A DNA stretch of 64,000 nucleotides from Glycocaulis sp051859565 (GTDB lineage Bacteria > Pseudomonadota > Alphaproteobacteria > Caulobacterales > Maricaulaceae). The position numbers and the translations under genes are program-made. Position 1 is the first letter of the stretch. Every line of letters starts with the position of its first letter. The stretch spans positions 197,357-261,356 of the forward strand of contig NZ_JBHYFK010000006.1 in assembly GCF_051859565.1 (NCBI RefSeq), in the 5' to 3' direction. Below are positions 35,419 through 44,870 of this stretch, one piece after another. Under the pieces are notes generated by a model. The model saw only the letters and a program-made list of their open reading frames with translations. It had not been told where the DNA came from and made no database searches.

Positions 35419-36051
35419 ATGATCTTGCACGGATATTTTCGCTCCTCCGCCGCCTGGCGCATTCGTATCGTGCTGGCCTTGAAAGGCCTCGAGGCAAGGC
35501 AGGTCTCCCACCATCTGCGCAAGGGCGAGCAGCGCTCTGAAAGCTATCTGAAGCTCAACCCGCAAGGGCTGGTACCTGCGCTGGAGACCGATGACGGAAC
35601 AGTTCTGACCCAGTCGTTGGCCATCATCGAATATCTGGATGCGGTAAAGCCGCAGCCGCTCATGGTGCCGGCCGATCCGGTGAGGGCGGCGCAGGTGCGC
35701 GCCTTTGCACTGGCGATAGCGTGCGAGATTCACCCGCTTCAGAATTTGCGCATCCTGAAAAAGGTCTCGGCGCTGGCCGGGGATGACAATGCCGGTCCGA
35801 AATGGGCGGGCGAGGTGATCGCCGGCGGGCTGGCGGCGCTGGAGGTCATGGCCGCACGCGAGCCCGGCCCGTTCTGCTTTGGCGATGCGCCGACGCTGGC
35901 CGATGTCTGCCTGGTGCCGCAGCTGGGTAATGCGCGCCGCTTTGGCGTGGACGTTGATGCCTATCCGCGCCTTCTGGCCGCCGAAGCGGCCTGTCTGGCG
36001 CTCGATGCCTTTGCCAACGCCGCCCCGGACAAGCAGCCCGACGCCGAGTAG
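35419..36051 (+). CDS. Maleylpyruvate/maleylacetoacetate isomerase (zeta-class GST)
   Basis: Glutathione-dependent cis-trans isomerase of the zeta GST class, 210 aa. The active-site motif FRSSAAWRIRIVLALKG carries the SSxxWR signature; the GSH-binding NPQGLVPALETDDG and TQSLAIIEYLD follow in the thioredoxin-like domain, and the helical C-terminal domain has GDAPTLADVCLVPQL. Coupled with the FAH-family gene just upstream. Whether it acts on maleylpyruvate (gentisate route) or maleylacetoacetate (tyrosine route) cannot be told from sequence, though the partner favours the former. Confidence 0.88.
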   Translation: MILHGYFRSSAAWRIRIVLALKGLEARQVSHHLRKGEQRSESYLKLNPQGLVPALETDDGTVLTQSLAIIEYLDAVKPQPLMVPADPVRAAQVRAFALAIACEIHPLQNLRILKKVSALAGDDNAGPKWAGEVIAGGLAALEVMAAREPGPFCFGDAPTLADVCLVPQLGNARRFGVDVDAYPRLLAAEAACLALDAFANAAPDKQPDAE

Positions 36052-36060
36052 GCGTGTGCC

Positions 36061-37281
36061 ATGCCTGGCAGCACACCCATGACACTCACCGCACCCGCAG
36101 ACACACACTATGACGCGCTGGTCATCGGGGCCGGGGCGGCGGGGCTGTTCTATGGCGCGCGCGCCGGTGAGGCCGGTTTACGCGTGCTGGTGATCGATCA
36201 TGCCGCCAAGCCCGCCGAGAAGGTGCGCATCTCCGGCGGCGGGCGCTGCAATTTCACCAATATCCATACCCGCCCTGAGAACTTCATCAGCGCCAATCCG
36301 CATTTTGCCAAATCGGCGCTGGCGCGCTTCACGCCGCAGGATTTTCTGGACCGGCTGGCCCGCCATGACATTGGCTGGCACGAGAAGACGCTGGGCCAGC
36401 TTTTCTGCGATGGCCGCTCAGGCGCGATAATCGACATGCTGCTGGAGGAGCTGCGCGAGACGGGCGGAGAACTCCGTCTTGGTACATCGATCAACAGCGT
36501 TACCCGCACCGATACCGGCTTCCGGGTCAGCACATCGGCGGGCGTCTTTGAGGCTACGCGGCTGGTCATCGCCAGTGGCGGGCTTTCCATCCCCAAAATG
36601 GGCGCGACCGGCTTTGCCTATGATATTGCGCGCCAGTTCGGCCATAGCGTGATCGAGCCGCGCGCCGCGCTGGTGCCCTTCGTGCTGGAGGGGCGCGACA
36701 AGGAGGATTTTGCCTCCATTTCCGGTGTGGCCTGCCCGGTACGCGCATCCAATGACCGGGCCGCGTTTGACGAAGCCATGCTGTTCACGCACCGAGGCCT
36801 CTCCGGTCCGGCCATATTGCAGATTTCCTCCTACTGGCAGCCAGGCGAGCCGGTGGTGATTGACCTGCTGGCAGGGTTGAACGCCGTTTCTGCTCTGACC
36901 GTCTTCAAGGCGGAGCATCCCAAGAGATCACTCGCCAGCGCGATGGAAACCCTGCTGCCCAACCGGCTGGTGGCGCTTCTGGTGGAGCGGGGCGATATCC
37001 CGGACATGCCGCGCATGGCCGACATGTCCCACGCGGCGATAGAGGCGCTGGTGGACAGCCTGTCGCGCTGGACGGTGCGGCCCGCAGGTACTGAAGGCTG
37101 GCGCACGGCAGAAGTGACCGCTGGCGGCATCAACACCGATGAGCTGTCCTCAAAGACGATGGAGAGCCGGATCGTGCCGGGCCTCTATTTCATCGGCGAG
37201 TGCGTCGATGTCACCGGCTGGCTCGGCGGCTATAACTTCCAGTGGGCGTGGGCGAGCGCCCATGCCGCCGCGCAAGGCTGA
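36061..37281 (+). CDS. HI0933/BaiN-type FAD-dependent oxidoreductase
   Basis: Flavoprotein of 406 aa with the Rossmann FAD motif ALVIGAGAAGLFYG (G23-x-G-x2-G), the family-defining RISGGGRCNFTN and the C-terminal GLYFIGECVDVTGWLGGYNFQWAWASAHAAA that closes the FAD site. Members have been linked to NAD(P)H-dependent reduction reactions, but the physiological substrate here is unknown. It starts 9 nt after the isomerase stop; an alternative ATG at 36079 is also possible. Ends 4 nt from the convergent ABC-F gene. Confidence 0.9.
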   Translation: MPGSTPMTLTAPADTHYDALVIGAGAAGLFYGARAGEAGLRVLVIDHAAKPAEKVRISGGGRCNFTNIHTRPENFISANPHFAKSALARFTPQDFLDRLARHDIGWHEKTLGQLFCDGRSGAIIDMLLEELRETGGELRLGTSINSVTRTDTGFRVSTSAGVFEATRLVIASGGLSIPKMGATGFAYDIARQFGHSVIEPRAALVPFVLEGRDKEDFASISGVACPVRASNDRAAFDEAMLFTHRGLSGPAILQISSYWQPGEPVVIDLLAGLNAVSALTVFKAEHPKRSLASAMETLLPNRLVALLVERGDIPDMPRMADMSHAAIEALVDSLSRWTVRPAGTEGWRTAEVTAGGINTDELSSKTMESRIVPGLYFIGECVDVTGWLGGYNFQWAWASAHAAAQG

Positions 37282-37285
37282 GCCG

Positions 37286-38878
37286 TTACGCCGCGTTGGC
37301 GCGGTCCGCCTGCAGGACCAGCTTTCGATAATCGTTCAGATCGCCGTCATAGCGCGTCGCCCGGCCATTCTTGACCAGCCAGAGCTGATCGGCGGTGCCT
37401 TCGGCCAGATAGACATCGTGGGTGATGAGGATGACCGCGCCATTATAGTCGTTCAGGGCGTAGATCAGCGCCTCGCGGCTGTCGATATCAAGGTGGGAGG
37501 TCGGCTCGTCCAGGATCAGGATGTGCGGCTTTTCCATCGCCATGAGGCCGAGCAGAAGGCGCACCTTCTCGCCGCCTGAGAGCTTCTCGATATTGGTGCC
37601 GACCTTCTCGTGGGCAAAGCCCATGGCGGCGGCGACGGCGCGCTGTCTGGCCGGCGGCGTGCCTTCGGGCAGCGCATCGCGCACATGGTCCAGAACCGTT
37701 TCGCCGGGGCGCAGCTCGTCCATCTGGTCTTGCGAGAAATAGCCGATGCGCAAGGCGCGCGGCGCGGTCCGCTCGCCCGCGATCAGCGGCAGGCGCTGGG
37801 CGATGGATTTGACCAGCGTCGTCTTGCCCTGACCGTTGGCACCCACGATGGCGATGCGGTCATCGGGGTCGAGGCGCAGATCAACGTTCCGCAGGATCAC
37901 CGCATCCTCGCCATAACCGACCGATGCCCCGCGCAGCTGCAGCAGGGGCGCGGCAAGCTTGTCGGTGGAGGTGGGAAAGGAGAAGGGGACGGTGCGCTCT
38001 TCAAGCGGCACCGTGATCTCCTGCATTCTCTGCAGCATTTTCACGCGCGACTGCGCCTGACTGGCCTTGGATGCCTTGGCACCAAAGCGATCGATGAAGG
38101 ATTGCAGATGGGCGCGGTCGGCCTCCTGCTTGGCGCGCTGGCTTTCCAGCAGGGCGGTTCTGGCGGCGCGCAGTTTCAGCCAGGCATCATACCCGCCGGG
38201 CGAGATGGAAAGCTGCTTGTGCTCCAGCGCCATGGTGTGGGTGACGCAGCGATTGAGCATTTCCCGGTCGTGCGAGACGAGCAGCACGGTGTGGGGATAT
38301 TTCTTCAGATAGGTCTCCAGCCACGCCGCGCCCTCGAGGTCCAGATAGTTGGTCGGCTCGTCCAGCAGCAGAAGATCCGGCTCGGAGAACAGGACGCCGG
38401 CAATGGCAGCGCGCATGCGCCAGCCGCCGGAAAATTCACGCGTTGCCCGGTAGAGATCGGCATCGGTGAAGCCCAGCCCCATCAGCACCTCGGCGGCGCG
38501 GGACTCTGCCGACCACGCGTCAATATCGGCCAGACGCATGTGAATCTCGGAAATGCGGTCCGGGTCCTGCGCGGTTTCCGCCTCCTGCATCAGGGCGTGG
38601 CGCTCTGTGTCGGTGGCCAGCACCACCTCAAGGATTGTCTCGCCGGAGGGTTCCACCTCCTGGGCCACCCAGCCCAGCCGCGCGCCTTTGTTCAGGCGGA
38701 TGGAGGTGTCCGGTGAAGGCTGAACGATCTCTTCGCGGATCAGTTTGAGAAGCGTGGATTTGCCGGTGCCATTGCGGCCGACCAGGCCGACTTTCCAGCC
38801 GCCGGAAATCTGCGCGGACGCATTCTCGAACAGGGAGCGCGCGCCGATACGGTAATCAAGGTTTGAGATCGTAAGCAT
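37286..38878 (-). CDS. ABC-F family ATPase (YheS/Uup-like)
   Basis: Soluble tandem ATPase that acts on ribosomes rather than in transport. The 530-residue protein has two ABC domains: Walker A GRNGTGKST, signature FSGGW and Walker B LLLLDEPTNYLDL in the first; GANGQGKTT, LSGGEKVRL and ILILDEPTSHLDI in the second. The P-site linker lies between them (about 235-300, rich in Lys/Arg/Gln). No membrane segments. The arm sequence (DAWSAESRAAEVLMGLGF) and linker resemble YheS, but the basic C-terminal extension of YheS/Uup is missing. Confidence 0.93.
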   Translation of the reverse strand: MLTISNLDYRIGARSLFENASAQISGGWKVGLVGRNGTGKSTLLKLIREEIVQPSPDTSIRLNKGARLGWVAQEVEPSGETILEVVLATDTERHALMQEAETAQDPDRISEIHMRLADIDAWSAESRAAEVLMGLGFTDADLYRATREFSGGWRMRAAIAGVLFSEPDLLLLDEPTNYLDLEGAAWLETYLKKYPHTVLLVSHDREMLNRCVTHTMALEHKQLSISPGGYDAWLKLRAARTALLESQRAKQEADRAHLQSFIDRFGAKASKASQAQSRVKMLQRMQEITVPLEERTVPFSFPTSTDKLAAPLLQLRGASVGYGEDAVILRNVDLRLDPDDRIAIVGANGQGKTTLVKSIAQRLPLIAGERTAPRALRIGYFSQDQMDELRPGETVLDHVRDALPEGTPPARQRAVAAAMGFAHEKVGTNIEKLSGGEKVRLLLGLMAMEKPHILILDEPTSHLDIDSREALIYALNDYNGAVILITHDVYLAEGTADQLWLVKNGRATRYDGDLNDYRKLVLQADRANAA

Positions 38879-38993
38879 GGGGGCGGTTTAACGATGCCAG
38901 CGCCGGGCGCAATGGGTTTGGCTGCGTGCCGGCGCAGCGGGGATGCCTGGTGTTCCCCGCGTGTTACGCCTGATAGCCAGAGTAGGGGCCGCA

Positions 38994-40007
38994 CTAGCGT
39001 TTCAGGTCGCTACCCTCACGCCATGCGCCAATGTCACTGTGCCGCACTGTACACTGATCGCCGGGAATGGAGTGTTTGACCGCCATTATCGTCAGCGCAT
39101 CGGTGAGTGCTGTCCGATGGTCTGTACCGCTTGCCAGAGCGTCTATCAGGCCGGCTGCAAATGCATCGCCCCCGCCAATGCGTTCGACGATTCCCGCCAA
39201 TGTCTCCGGACCTGCAGCGATCACACCGTCCCGGCTGGCAAGCCGGGCTTCCAGCGTCTGTTCAAGTGTGCCGCGCGACTGGCGGAAGGTCGTGACAATA
39301 TATTCAAGGCCGGCGAAGCGGGCGAAAGCGGCCTTTGCCGCGCTGTCGAAATCGGCCTCGCGTCTTCCGGTCAGTTCAAGGGGCATGATGCGGGCCAGAT
39401 CGCCGGCGCTGGAAAAGAGCACGGTCGTTTGCGCCACCAGCTTGCCGAGTATGTCACCGGCCTCGGCCTCGCGCCCCTGCCAGAGCATGGGCCGGAAATT
39501 GAAATCGAAGGATACCTTTGCGCCCTGCCTGCGGGCACGCTGCGCGGCATCAAGGGCGGCTTGTGCCGGGGCCGCGCCAAGGGCAGGGGTGATGCCTGAG
39601 AGATGCAACCAGTCCACCCCTTCCAGTGCCGCGTCCCAGTTCCAGCCTTCGGCAGGCATCAGGCTGAACGCCGAATGAGCGCGGTCATAAACAATTTCGG
39701 CCGGGCGTTGCATCGCTCCGCTGGCGTGGAAGTAAAGCCCCATACGTCCTTTGCTGCGGACGACATGCGCGGTGTCGAGGCCGGACCGGCGCAGTTCGCC
39801 AAGGCAGGCATCGCCAATCGCGTTGTCAGGCAGGGCGGTAATGACCCGCGCGTTATGGCCGAGTGCGGCCAGGCCCGCTGCCACATTCGCTTCTGCGCCA
39901 CCGAAACAGGTGTCGAGCCTCGCTGAACGCAGGAGCGGTTCACGTCCCGGCGCACTCAGGCGCAGCATGACCTCGCCGAACACGGCGGCGTTGAGATGGG
40001 TCGTCAT
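38994..40007 (-). CDS. kdgK: 2-dehydro-3-deoxygluconokinase (PfkB family sugar kinase)
   Basis: Phosphorylates KDG to KDPG, which feeds the aldolase encoded just upstream. The 337-residue PfkB/ribokinase-fold protein has the N-terminal GEVMLRLSAPG, CFGGAEANVAAGLAALG and the C-terminal catalytic RIGGGDAFAAGLIDAL, where the usual GAGD reads GGGD. GGAGC lies 7 nt before the ATG. It lies 114 nt after eda on the same strand, as an appendage to the Entner-Doudoroff operon. It would allow entry of KDG made from uronates, in keeping with a glucuronoxylan-degrading lifestyle (inference). Confidence 0.9.
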   Translation of the reverse strand: MTTHLNAAVFGEVMLRLSAPGREPLLRSARLDTCFGGAEANVAAGLAALGHNARVITALPDNAIGDACLGELRRSGLDTAHVVRSKGRMGLYFHASGAMQRPAEIVYDRAHSAFSLMPAEGWNWDAALEGVDWLHLSGITPALGAAPAQAALDAAQRARRQGAKVSFDFNFRPMLWQGREAEAGDILGKLVAQTTVLFSSAGDLARIMPLELTGRREADFDSAAKAAFARFAGLEYIVTTFRQSRGTLEQTLEARLASRDGVIAAGPETLAGIVERIGGGDAFAAGLIDALASGTDHRTALTDALTIMAVKHSIPGDQCTVRHSDIGAWREGSDLKR

Positions 40008-40121
40008 GTCGGGCGCTCCATTGGAAGGGGGCGGGGCCGCGTTTCGCCTTCCGCCGCGATTGTTTCACATTAGCCGCAGGAAACTGCGCCGCGAAAGAGC
40101 GGGATTTGCATAAGGGAACAC

Positions 40122-40754
40122 CTAGCGCTTCATCGCTTGCGCGGCGCGGGCATTGGCGGTGATGGCCGCCCAGTTGCCGCTGGCAATGTCCTTTGCTTCC
40201 GCGATCCATGACCCGCCGACGCATACGACATTCTTCAGGGCGAGATAGTCTGGCGCGCGCTCGCGGCTGATCGAGCCGGTGGGGCAGAAGCAGACGTCCG
40301 GCAACGGCCCGGCGAGGGCTTTGAGATAGGCGATCCCACCTGCAGGCTCTGCGGGGAAGAATTTCAGCACTTCAAAGCCCTGTTCACGCGCGGCCATCGC
40401 TTCGCCAGCGGTGGCAACGCCCGGCAGGCAGGCAAGTCCGGTCGCCAACATCGCGTCTCCCAGCGCCGGCGTCAGGCCGGGGCTGACGAGGAAGGCTGCG
40501 CCCTCGCGCGCGGATTTCGCCGCATCCTCGGGCGTGCGTACCGTGCCCATGCCGACGATCAGGTCTGGCGCCGCATCCTGCATGGCCTTCATCGCATCAA
40601 GGGCGATTGCGGTGCGCAAGGTCAGTTCGATCACCTTCAGCCCGCCTGCGGCGAGCGCTTTCGCGAGTGGGGCAGCAGTGCCCATGTCTTCGACGGTCAG
40701 CACCGGAATGACGCTCGCCGCGTCGATGATGGATGTCAGGCTGGGCCGGGTCAT
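40122..40754 (-). CDS. eda: KDPG aldolase (2-dehydro-3-deoxyphosphogluconate aldolase)
   Basis: Splits KDPG into pyruvate and glyceraldehyde-3-phosphate. The 210-residue class I aldolase has E43 in VIELTLRT (catalytic Glu), VGMGTVRTPEDA, FLVSPGLTP and the Schiff-base lysine K131 in VLKFFPAE. ATG overlaps the edd stop (ATGA). Part of zwf-pgl-edd-eda. Confidence 0.96.
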   Translation of the reverse strand: MTRPSLTSIIDAASVIPVLTVEDMGTAAPLAKALAAGGLKVIELTLRTAIALDAMKAMQDAAPDLIVGMGTVRTPEDAAKSAREGAAFLVSPGLTPALGDAMLATGLACLPGVATAGEAMAAREQGFEVLKFFPAEPAGGIAYLKALAGPLPDVCFCPTGSISRERAPDYLALKNVVCVGGSWIAEAKDIASGNWAAITANARAAQAMKR

Positions 40755-42610
40755 GCGCGCACCTTCTCAACTCTTCTGGCGGGTTCTGCAAGGCCGGGCA
40801 GGGCCATGGCGCCTTCCTCTGCGGTGGAGACCTGTGAGCGCATACCGGCGAAGAGTTCGCGGCCAAGGCCGGAATGGCTGGCGGTGAGGTCACACGTCGC
40901 GGCTTCGCGCGCAGCAAGCTCAGCAGGGTCCACCCGCACGTCGAGGCGGCAATTGTCGGCATCGACACAGATCACATCGCCATCGCGCAGTTTGGAGATC
41001 ATGCCGCCTGCCAGTGCCTCGGGGCTCAAATGGATGGCGGCGGGCACCTTGCCGCTCGCGCCGGACATGCGTCCATCGGTGACAAGCGCGACCTTGAAGC
41101 CCCTGTCCTGCAACACGCCGAGCGCCGGAGTCAGCTTGTGCAGCTCCGGCATGCCATTGGCCATCGGGCCCTGAAAGCGCACCACCACCACGCAGTCGCG
41201 CTCCAGCCTGCCTTCCCTGAACGCGGCCAGCATGGCGTCCTGACTGTCAAAGACGAGGGCAGGGGCTTCAATGACGCGGTGTTCGGGCTTTACGGCGGAC
41301 ACCTTGATCACCGCCCGTCCGAGCGGGCCGTCCAGTACGCGCAAACCGCCATCCTTGGCCACCGGATCGGAAGCGGGGCGTAGCACGTCAAGGTCCAGGC
41401 TCTCTGATGCTGCCGTGCGGAAGGCGAGTGTGTCGCCTTCGAGGAAGGGTTCGGTGGCAAAATCGGCAAGGCTGTCTGCGCCCAGGGTCAGCACATCGCC
41501 GTGCAAAAGACCGGCTTCCAGCAGTTCGCGCACGAGGAAGGCCATGCCGCCTGCCGCGTGGAAATGGTTCACGTCCGCCCTGCCATTGGGATAGATGCGC
41601 GTCAGCAGCGGGGTGACGCGCGAGAGATCGTCAAAATCATCCCAGTTGATGATGAGCCCGGCGGCGCGCGCAATCGCGACGAGGTGGAGGGTGTGGTTCG
41701 TTGATCCGCCGGTCGCGTGCAGGCCGACAATGGCGTTCACGATGGCGCGGGCGTCTATCGCCTCGCCCAGCGGGCGGTAGTCGCTGCCCAACGCGGTGAT
41801 CTTCGCGGCGCGTTTTGCCGTCGCCTTGATCATGGCCTCGCGAAGGGGCGTGCCGGGATTGATGAAGGCGGAGCCCGGCACATGCAAGCCCATGATCTCC
41901 ATCATCATCTGGTTGGAATTGGCCGTGCCATAAAAAGTGCAGGTGCCGGGGCTGTGATAGCTTGCGCTTTCCGCGTCCAGCAGCTGGTCGCGCCCCACCT
42001 TGCCTTCTGCGAAGAGCTGGCGGACCTCAGCCTTCCTGTCATTGGAAAGCCCTGACGGCATCGGCCCTGCGGGCAGGAACAGCACCGGCAGATGGCCAAA
42101 GCGCAGCGCGCCGATCAGCAGGCCCGGCACGATCTTGTCACACACGGCAAGACAGATCGCGGCATCGAACATGTTGTGGGAGAGCGACACGGCGGTCGCC
42201 ATCGCGATCACATCGCGCGAGAAGAGCGATAGCTCCATGCCGGGCTGGCCCTGCGTGACACCGTCGCACATGGCCGGCACGCCGCCCGCGACCTGCGCGG
42301 TTGCGCCCATTCCCCGCAAGGCCTGCTTGATGAGGGCCGGATAGCTCTCCAGCGGCTGGTGGGCCGACAGCATGTCATTGAACGCGGTGACGAGGCCCAC
42401 ATTCGGCCAGACAAGGTCTTTCAGGGCGTTCTTGTCCTCGCCCGACGCCGCAAAGCCGTGAGCGAGATTGCCACAGGAGAGGATTTTGCGCTGCACGCCA
42501 TCGGCTTTGGCGCGGGCGATGAGGTCCAGATAGGCGGCGCGGGTCTCTCCGCTGCGCGCGGCGATGCGGGCGGTCACCTCTTCAAGAACGGGATTGAGCG
42601 GGGCGGACAT
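40751..42610 (-). CDS. edd: 6-phosphogluconate dehydratase
   Basis: Dehydrates 6-phosphogluconate to KDPG, the committed step of the Entner-Doudoroff pathway. 619 aa of the IlvD/Edd family with Fe-S cysteines in KILSCGNLAHGF, ICLAVCDKIVPG and GTCTFYGTANSNQMMMEIMGL; GGSTNHTLH and DGRMSGASGKVPAAIH are further signatures. SPGTCTFYGTANSNQ distinguishes Edd from IlvD and from XylD elsewhere in this window. Overlaps eda by 4 nt and follows pgl by 29 nt. Confidence 0.97.
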   Translation of the reverse strand: MSAPLNPVLEEVTARIAARSGETRAAYLDLIARAKADGVQRKILSCGNLAHGFAASGEDKNALKDLVWPNVGLVTAFNDMLSAHQPLESYPALIKQALRGMGATAQVAGGVPAMCDGVTQGQPGMELSLFSRDVIAMATAVSLSHNMFDAAICLAVCDKIVPGLLIGALRFGHLPVLFLPAGPMPSGLSNDRKAEVRQLFAEGKVGRDQLLDAESASYHSPGTCTFYGTANSNQMMMEIMGLHVPGSAFINPGTPLREAMIKATAKRAAKITALGSDYRPLGEAIDARAIVNAIVGLHATGGSTNHTLHLVAIARAAGLIINWDDFDDLSRVTPLLTRIYPNGRADVNHFHAAGGMAFLVRELLEAGLLHGDVLTLGADSLADFATEPFLEGDTLAFRTAASESLDLDVLRPASDPVAKDGGLRVLDGPLGRAVIKVSAVKPEHRVIEAPALVFDSQDAMLAAFREGRLERDCVVVVRFQGPMANGMPELHKLTPALGVLQDRGFKVALVTDGRMSGASGKVPAAIHLSPEALAGGMISKLRDGDVICVDADNCRLDVRVDPAELAAREAATCDLTASHSGLGRELFAGMRSQVSTAEEGAMALPGLAEPARRVEKVRA

Positions 42611-42639
42611 CGGCTTTGGCTTTCGGAGTTTGCGTCGCG

Positions 42640-43359
42640 TCAGGGCGACCAGAATATCTTCAGATCAAGCGAGGCGTGGTTCAGCAGCGCGCGCACCGGC
42701 ATGTCTTCAACCGGACCGGGCAGCAGCGCTTTTTCCAGTGCAGCGCGCTTGGCATCGCCCCGGATGAGAAGGGCGCAGAGTTTTACCCCCTCCAGCGCGC
42801 GCAAAGTGAGTGTGATCCGGCCGGTCCACGGGCCGGTCACCGCGCTCGGCCGGGCCGTGATGGCTGCCACGCGTGCGCCATCGGCAGATAGTGCGGCGTC
42901 CAGCCCGTCCGCATGGGGAAACCATGACAGGGTGTGGCCGTCATCGCCCATACCGAGAACGGCGCAGTCGGCAGGCCAGTTTAGTGCGGCCAGCCGGGCC
43001 TCGGTAGTCTGCAATCCGTCAGACGGGCGCGCGCCGCGACTTTTCAATCCGGTAAAGGGGGCCTGCGCAGCCTTGCCCGTCAGCAGCGTACGGCGGATGA
43101 AATCTGCGTTTGATCCTTCTTCGCCTGGCTCCACCCAGCGTTCGTCGGCGAGCACCACATCAATGCGTGCCCAGTTCAGGTCCGTGACCGAAAGGCGGCG
43201 ATAAACGGGTTCGGGTGTAGAGCCGCCCGACACGATCAGGCTGGCGCGTGCGCGGGCGGCCAGCGCGTCCTGCAGGGTGTGGGCTAGCGCATCTGCCAGC
43301 GCCGCGGAGGCCGCATCGCTATTCTCGAACGGGATGAAGGTTTCAGGCATGGTCGCCAT
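42640..43359 (-). CDS. pgl: 6-phosphogluconolactonase
   Basis: Hydrolyses 6-phosphogluconolactone from Zwf. The protein (about 239 aa) is of the SOL/DevB type: SLIVSGGSTPEPVYRRL, VVLADERWVEPGEEGSN and AVLGMGDDGHTLSWFP. In-frame ATGs at 43359 and 43350 both overlap the zwf 3' end; the first has GGAAGGA upstream but at long spacing, so the N-terminus is uncertain by three residues. Co-translated with zwf. Confidence 0.94.
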   Translation of the reverse strand: MATMPETFIPFENSDAASAALADALAHTLQDALAARARASLIVSGGSTPEPVYRRLSVTDLNWARIDVVLADERWVEPGEEGSNADFIRRTLLTGKAAQAPFTGLKSRGARPSDGLQTTEARLAALNWPADCAVLGMGDDGHTLSWFPHADGLDAALSADGARVAAITARPSAVTGPWTGRITLTLRALEGVKLCALLIRGDAKRAALEKALLPGPVEDMPVRALLNHASLDLKIFWSP

Positions 43360-44806
43360 CGAACCATTCGCGTCCTTCCCGGCTGAGCAGAAGCGATCCT
43401 TGCGACGGGCCGTCAGTCCCGGCAGCGTAGGCGTGCAAGGGGCATGCGCCATCCTGCCAGGCGCGGATCACCGCATCGGTCCATCGCCACGCCACCTCAA
43501 CCTCGTCGCGGCGCATGAACAGGGCGAGATTGCCGCGCACCACCGCCATCAGCAGGCGTTCATAGGCGTCCGGGTAGTCAGCCTCGAATGCGTCCGCATA
43601 GCTCAGATTCAGCGGCACATAGCGCAGACGCATGCCGCCGGGACCGGGGTCCTTCGTCATCATCATCAGTTTAACGCCTTCATCGGGCTGCAGGCGGATG
43701 ACGAGCCGGTTGGGCTGCAGAACACCGGCATCGGCTCGGATGATGTCGTGCGGCACGGGCTTGAACTGGACAATGATCTCGGAGCGGCGCGTTGCCATGC
43801 GCTTGCCGGTGCGCAGATAGAAGGGCACCCCCGCCCATCGCCAGTTGTCTATGCTGGCGCGGATGGCGGTGAACGTTTCTGTCCTGGACGCACGGTTCAC
43901 CTCTTCGGCATAGCCGGGCACCTTGGAGCCATCGATCAAGCCTGCGCCATACTGCCCGCGGACCAGGCATTTAACGGCATCTTCGGCGCGGATGAGCCGC
44001 AGCGCGTGCAACACTTTCAGCTTTTCAGTGCGCACCGCGTCGCCGCCCAGACTCACCGGCGGCTCCATGGCCACAAGGCACAAGAGCTGGAGCAGATGGT
44101 TTTGCACCATGTCGCGCAGGGCGCCAGCGTGATCGTAATAATCGGCGCGCTCACCGGCACCTAGCGTCTCGGCCACCGTTATCTGGACGTGGTCAATGCC
44201 GTTCGCGTTCCAGACCGGCTCCAGCAGCATGTTGGCAAAGCGCAGCACCAGAAGATTCTGGACCGTCTCCTTGCCGAGGTAGTGGTCGATGCGGAAAATT
44301 GATGCCTCGTCAAACACCGCGCCCACCGCCTCGTTGATATGGCGGGCTGAATGAAAGTCGTGGCCAATCGGTTTTTCCAGTACGATGCGGCTGGCTTTGG
44401 TGTTCAGGCCGTGCCGGCCTATCGCGGCGCATACCGGCCCGTAAACCGAGGGCGGCAGGGCAAGGTAGAACAGCCGCACCTTCGCCGGATCATTGTCCAG
44501 TGCGTCTTTTACTGTCTGCCAGCCGGGTCCGTCGCCGTGGGCATCGATGGCGGTATACGTGACGCGATCTGAGAACGCGGCCCAGGCCTTCGCCTTCTTG
44601 TCGCCGTTCACGAATTCGCTGGCGCGCTCCAGATACTCGCCCGTGCTCATATCCTCGCGGGCCGCCGCGATAATGCGGGAATTTTCCGGTATCTGTCCGT
44701 CACACCAGCGATGGAACAGTGCAGGCAGGATCTTGCGCCGCGCCAGATCACCGGTCGCGCCGAAAATGACCATGTCAAAGGCTTCAACCGGAACGAGTTC
44801 TGCCAT
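43343..44806 (-). CDS. zwf: Glucose-6-phosphate 1-dehydrogenase
   Basis: First step of the Entner-Doudoroff/pentose phosphate routes: G6P to 6-phosphogluconolactone with NAD(P). From the ATG at 44804-44806 the protein has 487 aa, with the Rossmann motif GATGDLA (16-22), EKPIGHD (144-150) and the substrate-binding RIDHYLGKE (172-180). The frame is open upstream to a TTG at 44881, with an ATG at 44872; these longer starts would add 22-25 residues with no family similarity. Heads zwf-pgl-edd-eda(-kdgK), divergent from a LacI-type regulator. Confidence 0.95.
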   Translation of the reverse strand: MAELVPVEAFDMVIFGATGDLARRKILPALFHRWCDGQIPENSRIIAAAREDMSTGEYLERASEFVNGDKKAKAWAAFSDRVTYTAIDAHGDGPGWQTVKDALDNDPAKVRLFYLALPPSVYGPVCAAIGRHGLNTKASRIVLEKPIGHDFHSARHINEAVGAVFDEASIFRIDHYLGKETVQNLLVLRFANMLLEPVWNANGIDHVQITVAETLGAGERADYYDHAGALRDMVQNHLLQLLCLVAMEPPVSLGGDAVRTEKLKVLHALRLIRAEDAVKCLVRGQYGAGLIDGSKVPGYAEEVNRASRTETFTAIRASIDNWRWAGVPFYLRTGKRMATRRSEIIVQFKPVPHDIIRADAGVLQPNRLVIRLQPDEGVKLMMMTKDPGPGGMRLRYVPLNLSYADAFEADYPDAYERLLMAVVRGNLALFMRRDEVEVAWRWTDAVIRAWQDGACPLHAYAAGTDGPSQGSLLLSREGREWFDGDHA

Positions 44807-44870
44807 GTGCCTTCGGCGGTCCCTATTTGCGGCAATACGAGCGATGTCCGGCAAGCCTGGAGGAGATTTC

